Shown here: piece after piece, positions 26,057-37,333 of the stretch
How positions within the stretch are numbered: the first letter of the stretch is position 1
Layout: every line of letters begins with the position of its first letter
Origin: Populus alba
Lineage: Eukaryota > Streptophyta > Magnoliopsida > Malpighiales > Salicaceae
Direction: 5' to 3'
Length of the DNA: 64,000 nucleotides
Assembly: GCF_005239225.2 (NCBI RefSeq)
Contig: NC_133292.1
Coordinates: forward strand, 8,590,985 to 8,654,984
The notes under the pieces: generated by a model
Databases searched by the model: none
What the model saw: only the letters and a program-made list of their open reading frames with translations
Told to the model about the DNA's origin: nothing
Translations under genes and position numbers: made by a program

Positions 26057-27249
26057 TTTCGCAGGTTAGAGATTTTTGGGACTCGAGAGGACAGAGAGGA
26101 GAAGTCGGGGGGGCTGTGCGTGTGGAATGTGAGTTTCGATGAGTTTTATGTATGGCTGGACAGCACTTCAAAAGTTGGAGTTAGTGCATATTCAGACAGG
26201 TACATGTTTGTATCAAGATATTTATAATGTGGGGGTGAATGTTAGGATGTCCAAGTGCATCATTTGTGATTTTGGTTAGTTGAGCTCGGGGCTTTCGAGT
26301 ATAAAGAAATTGCATTGCTGGGGCTCGGAGCATAACAAATTATTTGGAATTGTCGAGTTTTCTAATGACACAATTAACATTTTCTAATGCTACCATGATA
26401 ACACCCACAACTTTGAAACATATAAACATAGTTTCATGTCATAGTTTTCGTCATTCAAAAAACTTGACGTCGACAGATTCTCTCGAGAAAAAAATAAAGG
26501 ACTTTAGGTCAGCAATTAGTGTAATATATCAAGTCTTATTAGTGTTTGATATATTGATGAATGGGTAAGCATTGCGATTAGTTTTCCAAGTACATTTTAA
26601 CATGTAAATTCCATGTTCATCAATTATGTAAAGAAAAAAAAAAAGAAATTACACAACTTTTTTTTAACAAGAAAAACTTTGAATGAAATTTCCTTACTAC
26701 ATGTTTATTAATAATTAGTTTTAGTTTGATTACATAAAAGATCATGTTATAAATGTATATTGTATAGCTTTTTGCTTAACATAAACAGGAAAATGACTTC
26801 AACATAGGATCAATTCATTTTAAGGTCTCGTAAGCTGTTAAAAACTTTATTTTAATACATAGGGTAAATTTTATCTCATTTACATTCCTATTATTTTTTA
26901 ATTAAGTATTTTTTAGGAAATATCAAATCATGTGTGATATAATTTGTAGTATTTCTTTTTTCAAAAGTGGAGTATAATTAATTTTTTTTAAGTAAATGTG
27001 CAAGAGACCCATTAATTTATTCACTAATCACATGGTGCCATATATGAAGATTATAAAACGAGACAAATAGAAAAACTACGTCATAAAAATATCTTATGAT
27101 ATAAAAAATCAATAAATCACTTATAGTGCGGCAGCTTCTCCACCCATTGAAATATCAACCACGGACCGACCAAGCAACCACAACCATTAGTTTTATCATT
27201 TTAATCTTTCCTCAGATACAGTACTTTTCAACTCACATGTTGAGTAACC
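26057..27249. other. Intergenic region between LRR gene and cyclase cluster
   Basis: The first 250 bases are the probable LRR-gene leader and promoter on the minus strand. The remainder is AT-rich with A and T runs (for example 26632-26645). No conserved coding sequence is visible; the open frame at 26344-26568 matches nothing I know. Confidence 0.45.
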
Positions 27250-27977
27250 ATGGTCAAAACCAAATCCATGACATCTCCCCTCTGGTTACTACTCCTCTGT
27301 CCCCTCTCCACCGTCACAGCCTCCAGCGCCGCTTACCCACCATCCGTGGCACCACGGACACCTCGGTCTCAGCTTCACAAGACAGTAAACTTATCCCAAT
27401 CAGACGCGAAGTGTCTGGTGATGGTAGAATATTTGACATTACTCACAAGTACAGAAGCGACCTGCCGTCTTTCGCCAAAGAAAACGGGCTAGGCAAGTTC
27501 TTGTGGCTCCGTGAAAGCATGAAGAATGGGTCCTCCGCCAACATATCGGAGATGAAGTTGATCACTCATACAGGCACACACGTTGATGCACCTGGACATT
27601 ACCATGATCATTTCTTCGATGCTGGGTTTGATGTGGGCACTCTTGACCTTGAAGTGCTTAATGGTAATTTACGAAACGGGATTTTATCTACCTTTTGTTC
27701 TACAGCTCAATTTTCAACATCCTTCAAATGAAAACCAAAATCATAGTTTCAATTCACGACGGGTCTTGGAAGGAAAGAAATGTGTCAACAGTACTCAATC
27801 TTCAGCATTAATTAATTATTATTAATGCTAATTATGTTTCTGGAAATCATCCTTATGGGAGGCTTAAGATTTGATGACATCCAGCCTGGAATATATTCTG
27901 TCCATTGTTTACCTCTAAGGTTGCTTGGCACTGAAGGATCGCCAAGACTAAAGATGCATCTTCTCATAGTGAAATAA
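27250..27977 (+). pseudogene. Broken cyclase-family (kynurenine-formamidase-like) gene, copy 1
   Basis: The first coding exon (27250 to about 27662) encodes a signal peptide in one frame (SPLWLLLLCPL). The catalytic part is in another frame and includes DGRIFDITH and the metal-binding motif [12 protein letters not shown], so a frameshift lies near 27330-27345. After the exon 1 donor (AATGgtaatt) the next recognisable coding piece is the last exon, at about 27843-27977, ending MHLLIVK and a stop. It lies only about 180 bases away. The four middle exons present in the intact neighbour are missing, which points to an internal deletion. The reading-frame break and exon loss together make a functional enzyme unlikely. 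An unseen alternative start in the catalytic frame would not restore the missing exons. Confidence 0.85.
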
Positions 27978-29626
27978 ACAATCAATGAAATGCACATTCT
28001 TTTTTCCATAAAAGAAAGTTTTCGATCGAACTAAAGCAGGCACTTTTTTTTTTTTTTTTTTTTTTTACTTTTATAACAGAGCTTGAGTGTTTGCTAAATC
28101 CACGAGACTTGCTAAATTTCTTGCAATAAACTGTGATCTAGGCTTCGGCTGGTGGAGTAAAATAAGATTAGAGCAAACAGAAGATCATGGCCTGTGGCTG
28201 GCTGCTCAGAGCTGATTTACTATTTTTTCCCTACAGTATTTTGTTTGACTTTTATTCAATTCAAAAGTTTTAATAAGATATATTTAAAAAGATAGAGAAT
28301 TGAATTTCCAATAAAATTTAATTTTAAAAAATACTATAAAAATAAATAAATACCAACCCCTTTAATCTAGATTCAAGACAAACATTATAATTGAATTAAA
28401 TTATTAGTTTTGTTTTTAGTTCAGTTTTTTGACCATGTGAATGTCACGCGCTTGATGGGAGAATTAAATAGATAACGCGGCCTCTCATAGCTAGCTGCAC
28501 GTGACTGAATTGACGATGAAAACGAATGAAAAGTGACCAAGTCCTTATAAGTTATAATTAAACTTTAACGGACACCTAGTTGGCTTTCCCCCCCAGCCTG
28601 TAAGAAGCTGGCAAATTAAGTATTCATTAAAATAATTTTTTTATAACGATATCAGAAATAAGGAGCTTGGCCGTACGTGTGAAATCATACACTACGTTTT
28701 CTATATATTTTTTGACCAGGCGAGTGGTATTGATAATTATATATTTTAATTAATTAATAAACTTTAATATTTTTGTAGCATAACATTCTAAACGACTACG
28801 TTGATAGAGTCATTGGGCCAAATTTTTAATAGACCATGTTTGGAAAAAATATTAAAATGTTATGCTATTTTTCATTAGAACTCTAAGAGTGGAAATTAAA
28901 TATTTTCCCAAATTAAACAAAGTAATCAACACTGCAAAACTTTCCACTGGTAAGTTAAATCTATGGAAGTTGTATTTGTAACGGAATGCCATGAGGGAAC
29001 TGTTTCTCGTCAAGATGAACATGTTAGAAAGCTTTGTTTATGAATTAGATAATTCACCCGCTTGAGAAATTCCCAGCGTTAAAAAAAATTATTAAATTGG
29101 TTGATTTTATATTACGACTATCATCCCAATGATAATTGTTGCCACATCACAAAGGGAAGCAGATCCAAAGTTAGAATAAATCAAGAAAGAAGTCAGAGCC
29201 ATCAAAGAAGACAATGAGCGAAGAGAGAGTCAAATCAAAACACCCGTTAATCATTTTTTAACTATTTTCTAAGCATTTCCCTTGACCTTAATTATTTATC
29301 CACAATTTCCCTATCTTTCCTTTCACCATTTGAGATCTTGTTCTCGTTATCTGTTTCTATATTAATGGAGTACTGATTTATCACGATCATTAATGTGGTT
29401 ACAAATTAATTAATGTGGCCAATAGCTTTTCTATTATTGTTATATATATATATATATATATGAACTCATTCAAACATCTAACCATAAAATTTTGAAAATG
29501 GGTACCATTTTGATTTGAAAATGATGCCCTAAATATCCACCAGTCAATATATATGTGCCCGTGCATCTACCTGCTTGCTAAGCACCAAGAACTCTGATAG
29601 CCAAAATTCCTCCCTTTGACAAAACC
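27978..29626. other. Intergenic region within the cyclase cluster
   Basis: AT-rich sequence with a T run at about 28044-28066 and a (TA)n run at about 29443-29461. The 60 bases before 29627 resemble the region before the third copy at 32242 ('tagccaaa' and 'ttcct' blocks just before the ATG), which supports tandem duplication. No additional gene is visible. Confidence 0.5.
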
Positions 29627-31602
29627 ATGAGGGCATTGCAGCTTCTGATGCTACTAGGCATGCTGCTATCTCCAGTCACCCTTTCACTAGCTCGTAAACC
29701 TAGAAGAGAGATCAGAGATCGTGAGGTGTATGGTAATGGCAGAATCTTCGATATCACCCACGAGATCAATTCTAACATGCCCACATGGGAATCCAAGGAC
29801 GGTCTGGGCCAGTTCATTTGGCTTGTTACTAGCATGAAGAACGGTTCCAAACTTAATTCTTCTCAGTTTAAGCTGTCTACACACACAGGCACGCATGTTG
29901 ATGCACCTGGACATTTCTACGAGGATTATTATGAAGCTGGATATAACGTCAATTCACTTGACTTGGGTGTGCTTAATGGTAATGCAAATTTTTCCGTGCT
30001 TCTGTTTCCTTTGTTTTTTGCTTGTTGATTGTATGCTTTAATTGCTTAAATAGACGATAGCATATTCTTGGGACGTTATATGATGATTTTAGGAAAATAA
30101 AAATTGCCTTAAAGATTAGCCCATACATGGAGTTTAAGCCCTCAGTGGCTCAATATATTGTGTTATTGCTGGTGTTTAATTATCGATTTTCAAGGTGTTA
30201 GTCGGATGGTTATAATGGTTTGGAGGTGTGTTTTACAATCTTAGTTCCTGCAATTTCATGTTGGAGATCACCAATCATTGTTGTGTTTCTTCTTCTTCAA
30301 CAGGCCCTGCACTGCTGGTTGATGTTCCAAGGGATAGTAACATAACTGGTATGTGTTTAAGATGGACTCATTTCTACTCTGCAATCCATACTACTGGTTT
30401 GTGTGTTAGAAAATTCTAGTTTCTCTGTATGAGATAACTATGTATGTCTAATTAGACAAGGTCAAAGTGCTTGTTAGATTTTGCCCATGTATCAATTTTA
30501 ATTTATGGAATTGCTTAAAAGAAATTCTTGAAAATCCACTCGCCGTTTACATTGATGATGACTGATAAGACCTATCTTAATAGTTTTTTAATACATCATG
30601 CTATAATAAGTCAAGCTTCTTGCATCAGCGGAGGTTATGAAGTCCTTGAATATTCCAAGGGGAGTGCATCGTGTGCTATTCAGAACTTTAAATACTGACA
30701 GGTAACTTTTTACTTAATTCGTGCATTAAGTTTCTGCATCTCAAGTTTTAATACTGATAACGAAATCCAGAAATGTTTTCTGCAGATTCTTTTCTATACT
30801 AATTTAGCAGAAACATAGAAATTAATTCGTTGATGAACTGGAATTGAAATTCTAATTTGCGTTCTGTCTTCACTCTGTCTTGTATCAGAAGACTTACCTT
30901 GACTAAAGGACCGCCCTTGTTTCTGTCATTAGTTTGATTCAAATAGCATAAAATGCTGCTAAATCTAAAGGAAACAGCACTTTACAGATATTGGATTTAA
31001 TCGAATTTCAGGAAGCTTATGTATAAGAAGGAATTTGACTCGAGTTATGTTGCATTCATGGAGGACGGGGCAAAATGGTTGGTTGAGAACACAGACATCA
31101 AACTAGTTGGTAAGATTAGATTAGTCCCCTGTTTTGCTTATGGTATCCAAATTCTCTCTGCATTGTAAGATACTGTACATCTCTGTATCATTATTTTACG
31201 AAACTGATGGTCTTTCTGTTATGAAATGCAGGAGTTGATTACTTATCCTCTGCTGCATATGTGAATTTAATCTCACCTCATCTTATTTTTCTGAAAAAAA
31301 GAGTAAGAAATTATTTTGATTACAATTACTTCTGAGGACACTTGTTTTTCACTTAATAACCGTCTGCTCTTTCAGCTTACTGCCTTGCATGAATATGGAT
31401 TCCTTTCTGGATATAAAATGGAAATTAAAGACTATGTCAAAAGCTGAAATTAATTGACTGTGCACAAATGTTGCAGAAAATCATTCTTGTGGAAGGCCTA
31501 AAACTTGACAACATTATACCAGGACATTATAATGTCCATTGTTTACCTCTGAGGATGCTTGACGCTGATGGATGCCCGGCAAGATGCGTTCTTATCAAAT
31601 GA
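29627..31602 (+). CDS. Cyclase-family metal-dependent hydrolase, secreted, intact copy
   Basis: The family (Pfam cyclase, PF04199) includes bacterial kynurenine formamidases and plant CYCLASE proteins, which act outside or at the edge of the cell in stress and cell-death control; the plant substrate is uncertain. Six exons join in phase: 29627-29978, 30304-30348, 30629-30701, 31012-31109, 31232-31302 and 31477-31602, for 254 residues. Residues 1-22 form a signal peptide. The HxGTHxDxPxH metal site is [13 protein letters not shown], with His86, His90, Asp92 and His96. Later family segments are [22 protein letters not shown] and ILVEGLKLD, followed by HCLPLR near the end. All introns are GT-AG. 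It is the only full-length member of the local three-gene cluster. Length is at the short end for the plant family, but no exon appears absent. Confidence 0.88.
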
Positions 31603-32241
31603 TATTTGAACTCTGTAACTTGTAATCTATTTAATTATCCTTTTCAACGGTTGTAAGTTATTTGATCTTTGAAGGTGATGTATCATTATATCTGCCAGTC
31701 AATAATTATCTAGGGAATCATCTCTCTTGTTCGTTGTGAAACTTTGAATTTGTATGTTGATGTCTGGATAATGTTCATATGCATCAAAATTGAACGACAG
31801 CTGGAAAAAAAACTCTGATTGCAGCATCAGTCATGAAACTTTTCTCAATAACTGGCTAACTATGATAGCTATGGTTTTGGATTTGGATTTCTGTATCTAA
31901 GCCGAAGGCAAAATTATCAGGCAAGACCTCTCATAAGAAAGCAACTTCCATCGCTTTCCCATTCTAGTCCTTCAGCATCAAAAAATTGTTCTGTAAATTA
32001 AGTCTGTAACCTGGCTAATGAACACAAAAATCACATAAATAAAAAGAATATAATGATCCTCACGTGATATTGCGGTGGAAGACGAAGTCTACCCAGTAAT
32101 TGCTCTTCTCCACGACTTCTCTCTAAGTGCATTCGTCCAAACAACTACCTATCTATATATATATATATACACGTGTAATGTGTCTTTGCCTGCGCTTTAA
32201 TTAGCACCCTGGTAGCCAAATTCCTTCCTCGGACAAAAAAC
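31603..32241. other. 3' flank of intact cyclase gene and 5' flank of copy 3
   Basis: Probable 3' untranslated sequence up to about 31780, then mixed-composition DNA. A (TA)n run at about 32154-32169 and a 'tagccaaattccttcctc' block just before the copy 3 ATG mirror the region upstream of the intact copy. Confidence 0.45.
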
Positions 32242-32472
32242 ATGAGAACATTCTAGCAGCTTCTGCAGCTGCTATGCACTGGCGTGCTATCTCTAGCAAC
32301 CCTTTCGACAGCTGATGATCCTGTTCATGTGACAAGAGAGAGTGCTGAGGCATATAGTAATGGGAGAGTCTTTGATATCACCCACCAGATAATTCCTAAC
32401 ACGCCCACATGGGAATCCAAGAACGGTCTGGGGCATTACATCAGGCTCGTTGCGGGCCAGCAACTTTTCTAA
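32242..32472 (+). pseudogene. Cyclase-family first-exon fragment, copy 3
   Basis: The start ATG at 32242 is followed after three codons by an in-frame TAG (32254-32256) inside the signal peptide. The same frame then continues through NGRVFDITHQI, PTWESKNGLGHYIRL, aligned by eye with the first exon of the intact gene. Similarity stops near 32452, before the metal-binding HxGTHxDxPxH motif, and the following sequence is unrelated AT-rich DNA. The fragment is a truncated tandem duplicate without catalytic capacity. Confidence 0.88.
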
Positions 32473-33922
32473 TTTTTGCTCAAATCAGTCTGTGAACATT
32501 TTTTTTTTTCAAAATTCAATCCCCTTCAAATTGTTCAAGTCAATAAAATAAAATTTTATTTTACCAATCAATTAAATGTGGATTTTTTTCTTCACACCAC
32601 TAAAACTGAAGCTGATTGAAGCAAACCATCAAAATCCGATATCCTAAATCAACCTCTAATTTGAAAAAATAAATTTAAAAAAATAAAAAATTGAGTGAAA
32701 AAAAAATCAAATTTATTACTTTGTATAATTAACTATGTCTTTTAGTGTGTGTTTAATATTGTAGTGTAAAAGAGTGTTTAAAAGTGTTTTTCAATAAAAA
32801 AAAATATATTAAAATAATATTATTTATTTATTACATTAACATATCAAAATCACCTAAAAAATATTAATATAATTTTTTTTAGATAAAAATATTAATTTAA
32901 TATTTTTTTAAGTAAAAAATAATTTAAAAAACAAATTAACGTGAAAAATCTGATCAACATCTAAAGTTATGATTAATACTTGTTACGTGTAAGTAACCAT
33001 ATCAACCTTAATTTCTTCGTAAATCAATAGCATATACTTGCAACACACCTACAAAGTTACATGGAGATCTGAGCCAAAACTGAACACCGTGAAGATCTGT
33101 TTCGTTTTGGTGAGGTTCAAGCACGTTCAACAACCATGAACTTGAACAGCACGCGTAAAAACAACAGCCATAACTCAATTCAAATGTCTCATAAGAATGC
33201 GTGAGGCGGACTAGGTGATCTTAAAGTTCGTCTGCAACAAATTATCGAGATCCAAACCACAAGTTAAAAGCTTAATATACACCAAGGTATTCAAATAACT
33301 TTCAGATAAACAAGAATCCCACAAGTCTTTAGCGTCCATGGGTCATTGACTTATGGAAGTGCTAACAATACTCTACACTTGAATAGCAGTTTACGCACTG
33401 AAAAAGTGAGGAGTAGCTCAGAATTTATGTAGCAACAGAGATCTAATCAATTTCATGAACACTTGTGATTCCAACGCTTTCTTTGGACTACAGTGCATGG
33501 TTGTAAAGGTTAACTGGTGACGTCGAAACCCAGGTAATGAGTTGGAGAAGGAAAGGAGCTCTTACAGCATCTTTCTTTGCATGCTACATATATCTTGCTT
33601 TTCAAGATGAAAGCATTAATAACATTTTAATATTTCCTCTTAGGATCCTCGAACATGTATGATTGGGTGCGGTTGAGCACCTTAGCCTTCCTTCTACCCG
33701 ACGATAAGGATTAAGGAACAATTCTTAAAACGAGGAGTAGCATTAGCCGAAAGTTTGCTCACGTTCTTCATGGATGAGTGATTCTATTTATGTTCATGAT
33801 AAACGCAACAGAAGCTCAAATAAACTGATGAGGTGTATGAAATAACTACACAGGAAAAATAAATTAAACATAAAGGAGGTGGAGCTGACTTTAACTTGTT
33901 GAAGAGCCGTGTGAAAGATTAA
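32473..33922. other. Intergenic region upstream of the LTR element
   Basis: Contains a copy of the AT-rich dispersed repeat (about 32745-32945) and then a block of ordinary composition (32950-33900) with no conserved reading frame. Part of the last section would have been the distal promoter of the root-cap-type gene before the LTR element inserted. Confidence 0.45.
32745..32945. repeat. AT-rich dispersed repeat, copy 3
   Basis: The head 'gtgtgtttaatattgtagtgt' leads into 'agtgtttttcaataaaaaa', an A/T core and 'cattaacatatcaaaatca'. These words are close to those in the copy near 59200. Edges are approximate. Confidence 0.5.
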
Positions 33923-33927
33923 CTCTC
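33923..33927. repeat. Target site duplication, left (CTCTC)
   Basis: The five bases CTCTC directly precede the 5' LTR and recur at 37815-37819 directly after the 3' LTR. Confidence 0.9.
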
Positions 33928-34408
33928 TGTTAGGATATTGCCATTTATTGGCAATACCCCACCACCACTAAGTGGTAGCACCATTAGTGCCACTAATGGT
34001 GGCATGTTTTAAGGTCTTCTTGTCCCACCATTGTCTCCCATGTGCAGCTGCTGGAAAGAAGAAGAGAAGCCACCATTAGCCTATAAATGAGGCATGCAAA
34101 GAGAGCTAAGTGAGATAGTAGAGAGAAGTGAGAGCAAACGTGAGTGTGTGCAAGAGTGAAGAGAGAAAGAGGAGCTGCAATGGCAGCAGCCATTGCAGCA
34201 GCTGCAAGGCAGCAAGAGAGATGGGAGTTGAGTGATTAGATCCTCCTCCATGTATTTATTGTATCCTTTCTCTAATCTCTAATAAATGGACTCTCTCCCG
34301 TGGATGTAGGCGGTTTTGCCGAACCACGTAAATTATTGTGTCTCAGTGTGCTTATCCCTCCGTTGAGCAATTATCAGTTCATCACCGGTCACCGGACTCC
34401 GCCCAACA
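33928..34408 (+). repeat. 5' LTR of the non-autonomous element
   Basis: Length is 481 bases, starting TGTTAGG and ending CCCAACA. It contains TATAAAT (34082-34088) as the likely promoter and AATAAA (34281-34286) as a likely polyadenylation signal. The first 75 bases hold three perfect inverted repeats, with a further one at 34175-34198. Confidence 0.95.
34082..34088 (+). promoter_or_regulatory. TATA box of the 5' LTR
   Basis: TATAAAT lies 155 bases into the LTR; transcription would be expected to start about 30 bases downstream. The identical motif in the 3' LTR is at 37488-37494 and faces the root-cap-type gene. Confidence 0.6.
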
Positions 34409-34410
34409 AT

Positions 34411-34422
34411 TGGTATCAGAGC
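34411..34422 (+). other. Primer binding site for initiator Met tRNA
   Basis: TGGTATCAGAGC lies two bases downstream of the 5' LTR. This is the standard complement of the 3' end of plant initiator Met tRNA used by many LTR retrotransposons. The copia element at 52066-56840 uses the same sequence. Confidence 0.9.
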
Positions 34423-34691
34423 ATATGGTTAAAGTGGTGTTTGATTTTTGCTCAAAAATGAAAGTTGTCAAAATTGTATTTTGACCATACCACTGTGTAG
34501 AGGAGGACGAGACGAAGCCACTGGTGAAAACCGCGTCGAAATCGGACGCCGTACATGTCCACACGCGCCGACGAAGAGACTGGCCACGCGCGCAGACGCG
34601 CGCCACGCGTCACACGCGTCTTCTTCGCCCGGATGGCTGACCCGACCCGAATACCAGACGACCCGACCCACGTGGCTGACCCGGATAAGGG

Positions 34692-34817
34692 TGACGTCAT
34701 CATGACGTAATTTGTGACGTCATCATGCACAGTAAGCATGGCCCAAGATGACATCATCATGATGTATTGGTGACGTCAGCAAACACAGTCAGCATGCCAT
34801 GCCAGCAGACACGTCAG
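34692..34817 (+). promoter_or_regulatory. Cluster of TGACG motifs including an as-1-like pair
   Basis: TGACGTCA occurs at 34692, 34715 and 34771, TGACG at 34703, and relatives TGACATCA at about 34749 and ACACGTCA at about 34809. The pair at 34703 and 34715 is separated by seven bases, the same spacing as the as-1 element recognised by TGA-type bZIP factors. The cluster lies in the leader downstream of the 5' LTR. Activity is inferred only from motif and spacing. Confidence 0.6.
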
Positions 34818-36362
34818 CGAAGTGGGACCCACATGCCATGTCATCAGCCGCGAGCCGAGCCACGCCGAGCCGAGCTGAATTGGAACTGAGCCGAGCCGCG
34901 AGTCGAGGGATAGGATCCAGTGTAGCTGATCCTACGTGCAACCGGATCTGAGATTGAATCTGAGCCGTTGATCAGGCCAGAATTGTTTTGATCAAATCTT
35001 AGCCGTCTGAAGTGCGATTTGGACGATTCAAGACATGTTTCCAGCTAATTTGATCATTCCGGATGCAATGGTACGGTCCGATCGTTGAGATTCGAGACCG
35101 AAAATGGCAGTGGTGAATTATGAAAGAGAGATTGCCCGATCAGGAGGCATCTGAGGGTCTGGACTGAGGTCGATGGAGATGAAGAAGAAGAAGAAGAAGG
35201 TGCACATGTTTACCCAATTACATGTGCTAAACTGTTAAATGGAAAAATATAATGCCTTGGTGGAAGGCAAAATTGGGACACTCAGGACACCCGAGATGTG
35301 GACGATTTGAGGTGTAGAGTGAAAACTGATGAAGACCAATCTTGACGAATCTAAACACTAGTAGTCTCGCCAGATGTTGAGAAATCAGGTATGAAGCCAG
35401 GATACCCAGATCACTTGCAAAGGAGAGCCGCAACAAAGCTAGCAAATGGTTGTATATACGGAGAGACAGTACGATGGATAGATATAGCCTAAGAAGTTCT
35501 GTCTAGGAGATTGGGTTTTAAGCGGGACCAGTGTGACCCCTCCAATCTTTCCTGGGAACTTGCTTAGTGGAAGGATTATCCATACGGTACTATTTTCGTA
35601 TATATAGCAGTTTGTAATGAAACGGTTGAAGACTAGCAGGATGACGGCACAAGGGGAATAGTTGGGTTCCGCATGATCAAGGATCTGATGGAGTGGTGAT
35701 TTCTTCAAAGAAGCTAGATTCGGTGACTGTGATTTCTCAAGGGGAGAATTGATGAAGACCCTGATAATGGAAGAGAAATACAGCAAGGGAATAAAGATTG
35801 GCACCCTATTTTGACTTGGACAGGTGTTATGACAGGATGAGCTGCTGTCAAACATAAACAAGGAATAGGGAGAAATCTGGAGAACAGAAATTGCACAAGG
35901 GCACACGGAGATTGTGCAAGAGTACCCGAGGGATCCAACGAGGTACTGTAATGAGACAACAGGTGCAAGGAGAAGAAGTGTTCCCAGATGAAGCTCAGAG
36001 CAGAGACTGTTAAAGTTTGTACAACAGGAAGTCTTTTATGCTCTTGATGAAGACAACAGGCGAAGACCTTTCAATGCATGCAAGGATGGAAAGAGAGCTG
36101 TTGCAGAGGCACCTAATTGAGGGGGTGCAAATGCCTATGATAAAAGGCGAAGACACCAAAGAGAGTGGTGTAGGTGGAGCTGTCAAGCAGAAAGGCGTAG
36201 AAGCTCCAAACATAGAAATCGAGGTGGAGGATTGCGAGGAGTATACCGCAACTTTCTCTTTCTATATAGTCAGTGGCAGTAATCTCTCCCAAGTCCACAT
36301 GGTGGTAGAGAATCTTGAAGCCACTTGAGTCATCCCGATGAAGGAGGATGAGACCGCTCCAA

Positions 36363-36496
36363 GACGAGCGGAGACACCTCGGATGGAAGGTGTGAGGGCC
36401 ATGATATGAGCCCAGTTCAGACCGCCGCATGACGACGAGCGGAGACACCTCAAGAGAAGGTGTGGGGGCCACGATATGAGCCCAGTTCAGAACGCC
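36363..36496 (+). repeat. Two-copy tandem repeat inside the non-autonomous element
   Basis: A unit of about 62 bases beginning gacgagcggagacacctc and ending gcccagttcag(a)ccgc occurs at 36363-36424 and again from 36434 to 36496. The period is 71 bases and several substitutions separate the copies. Confidence 0.75.
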
Positions 36497-36599
36497 CCAG
36501 AGCCGATGTGATGGCTAGATATAAGTGGACAGATGGATAGCCAATGAAGTGGCTATGATGAGTATGAAGACAAATGCAGGATTGACTTTCATGGATATT

Positions 36600-36985
36600 G
36601 CCCCCATGCTAAAGATCAATGAGCTAGAAGACATTTGCCTTGGACAATAAGTGTGTGACTTGTGGAGCATTAAGACGCGGCTGCTATGAAGGAGCAGAGG
36701 GCATGCGCAGGTTCCGGGAACGAGTTGACTCTTGTCAAGGTGGTGAGCTCGGTAATGGCATTGTAATACTCAGAGTATGGAGATAGATATGGATCAACCT
36801 TTAATGGGCTGCCCCCATGGTTAAAGGTGGAGAGCTACCTGGACTCTTACGACTAAGAGCGAGAGACTCATGGAGAAGTAAGGCGTGGTTCCTATGGTGG
36901 AACAGAGGGCAGGCGCAACTCCTAGATGAGTAGACTCTTGGAAGAGTGGTGGGCTTGTGATCATATTGAGATACTCAAATAATGA
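36600..36985 (+). repeat. Diverged duplication of about 200 bases inside the element
   Basis: Both halves share in the same order 'gcccccatg', a 'gactt/catgga' block, 'aaggmrcagagggca', 'gcgcaggttcc/actccta', 'agt(t/a)gactctt' and 'ggtggtgagctcg / ggtgggcttgt', ending in 'atactcagagta / atactcaaataatg'. The first copy is about 36600-36780 and the second about 36808-36985. Confidence 0.55.
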
Positions 36986-37333
36986 CTGTCGCACTTGGAA
37001 TATCAGTTTGAGGGGGTGTTGTAAGCCTTGGTGTAAGGCTTGATAAATCATTCCGGACCGAGCATGGCTGATACGCTCGAAGGGGAATGTTGTGTCCCAG
37101 AGACAAGCGTTAACACTCTTCAGATGTGATGTGTGAGACCATCTGGTTGAAGTGATCCTTTGGTGTAAGCAAAGGTGTGCTTTGGTGACTCTGGTTATTG
37201 AAAGGTTTGGCGAGTACCTGTAAACTTGGCCACGGACGCTCTCGAAATGGTAAGCTTGGAAGAGCTGCAGGATGCAAGCTTGTGCTGAAAAAGCAAGAGG
37301 ACAATTGCCCACATAAATGGCAAAGGGGGTGAT

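Noticed and set aside
34411..34422. Possible tRNA-like sequence (TGGTATCAGAGC)
   Set aside because: It is the standard primer binding site for initiator Met tRNA next to an LTR; no cloverleaf can be formed around it.
34448..34705. Short plus-strand frame just after the primer site as a candidate gag start
   Set aside because: The Arg/Thr-rich translation reflects GC-rich leader sequence; there is no gag-like motif and it ends within 90 codons.
35439..35906. Minus-strand 155-codon open frame inside the non-autonomous element
   Set aside because: It runs antisense to the element, has no family motif, and is expected by chance in balanced-composition DNA.
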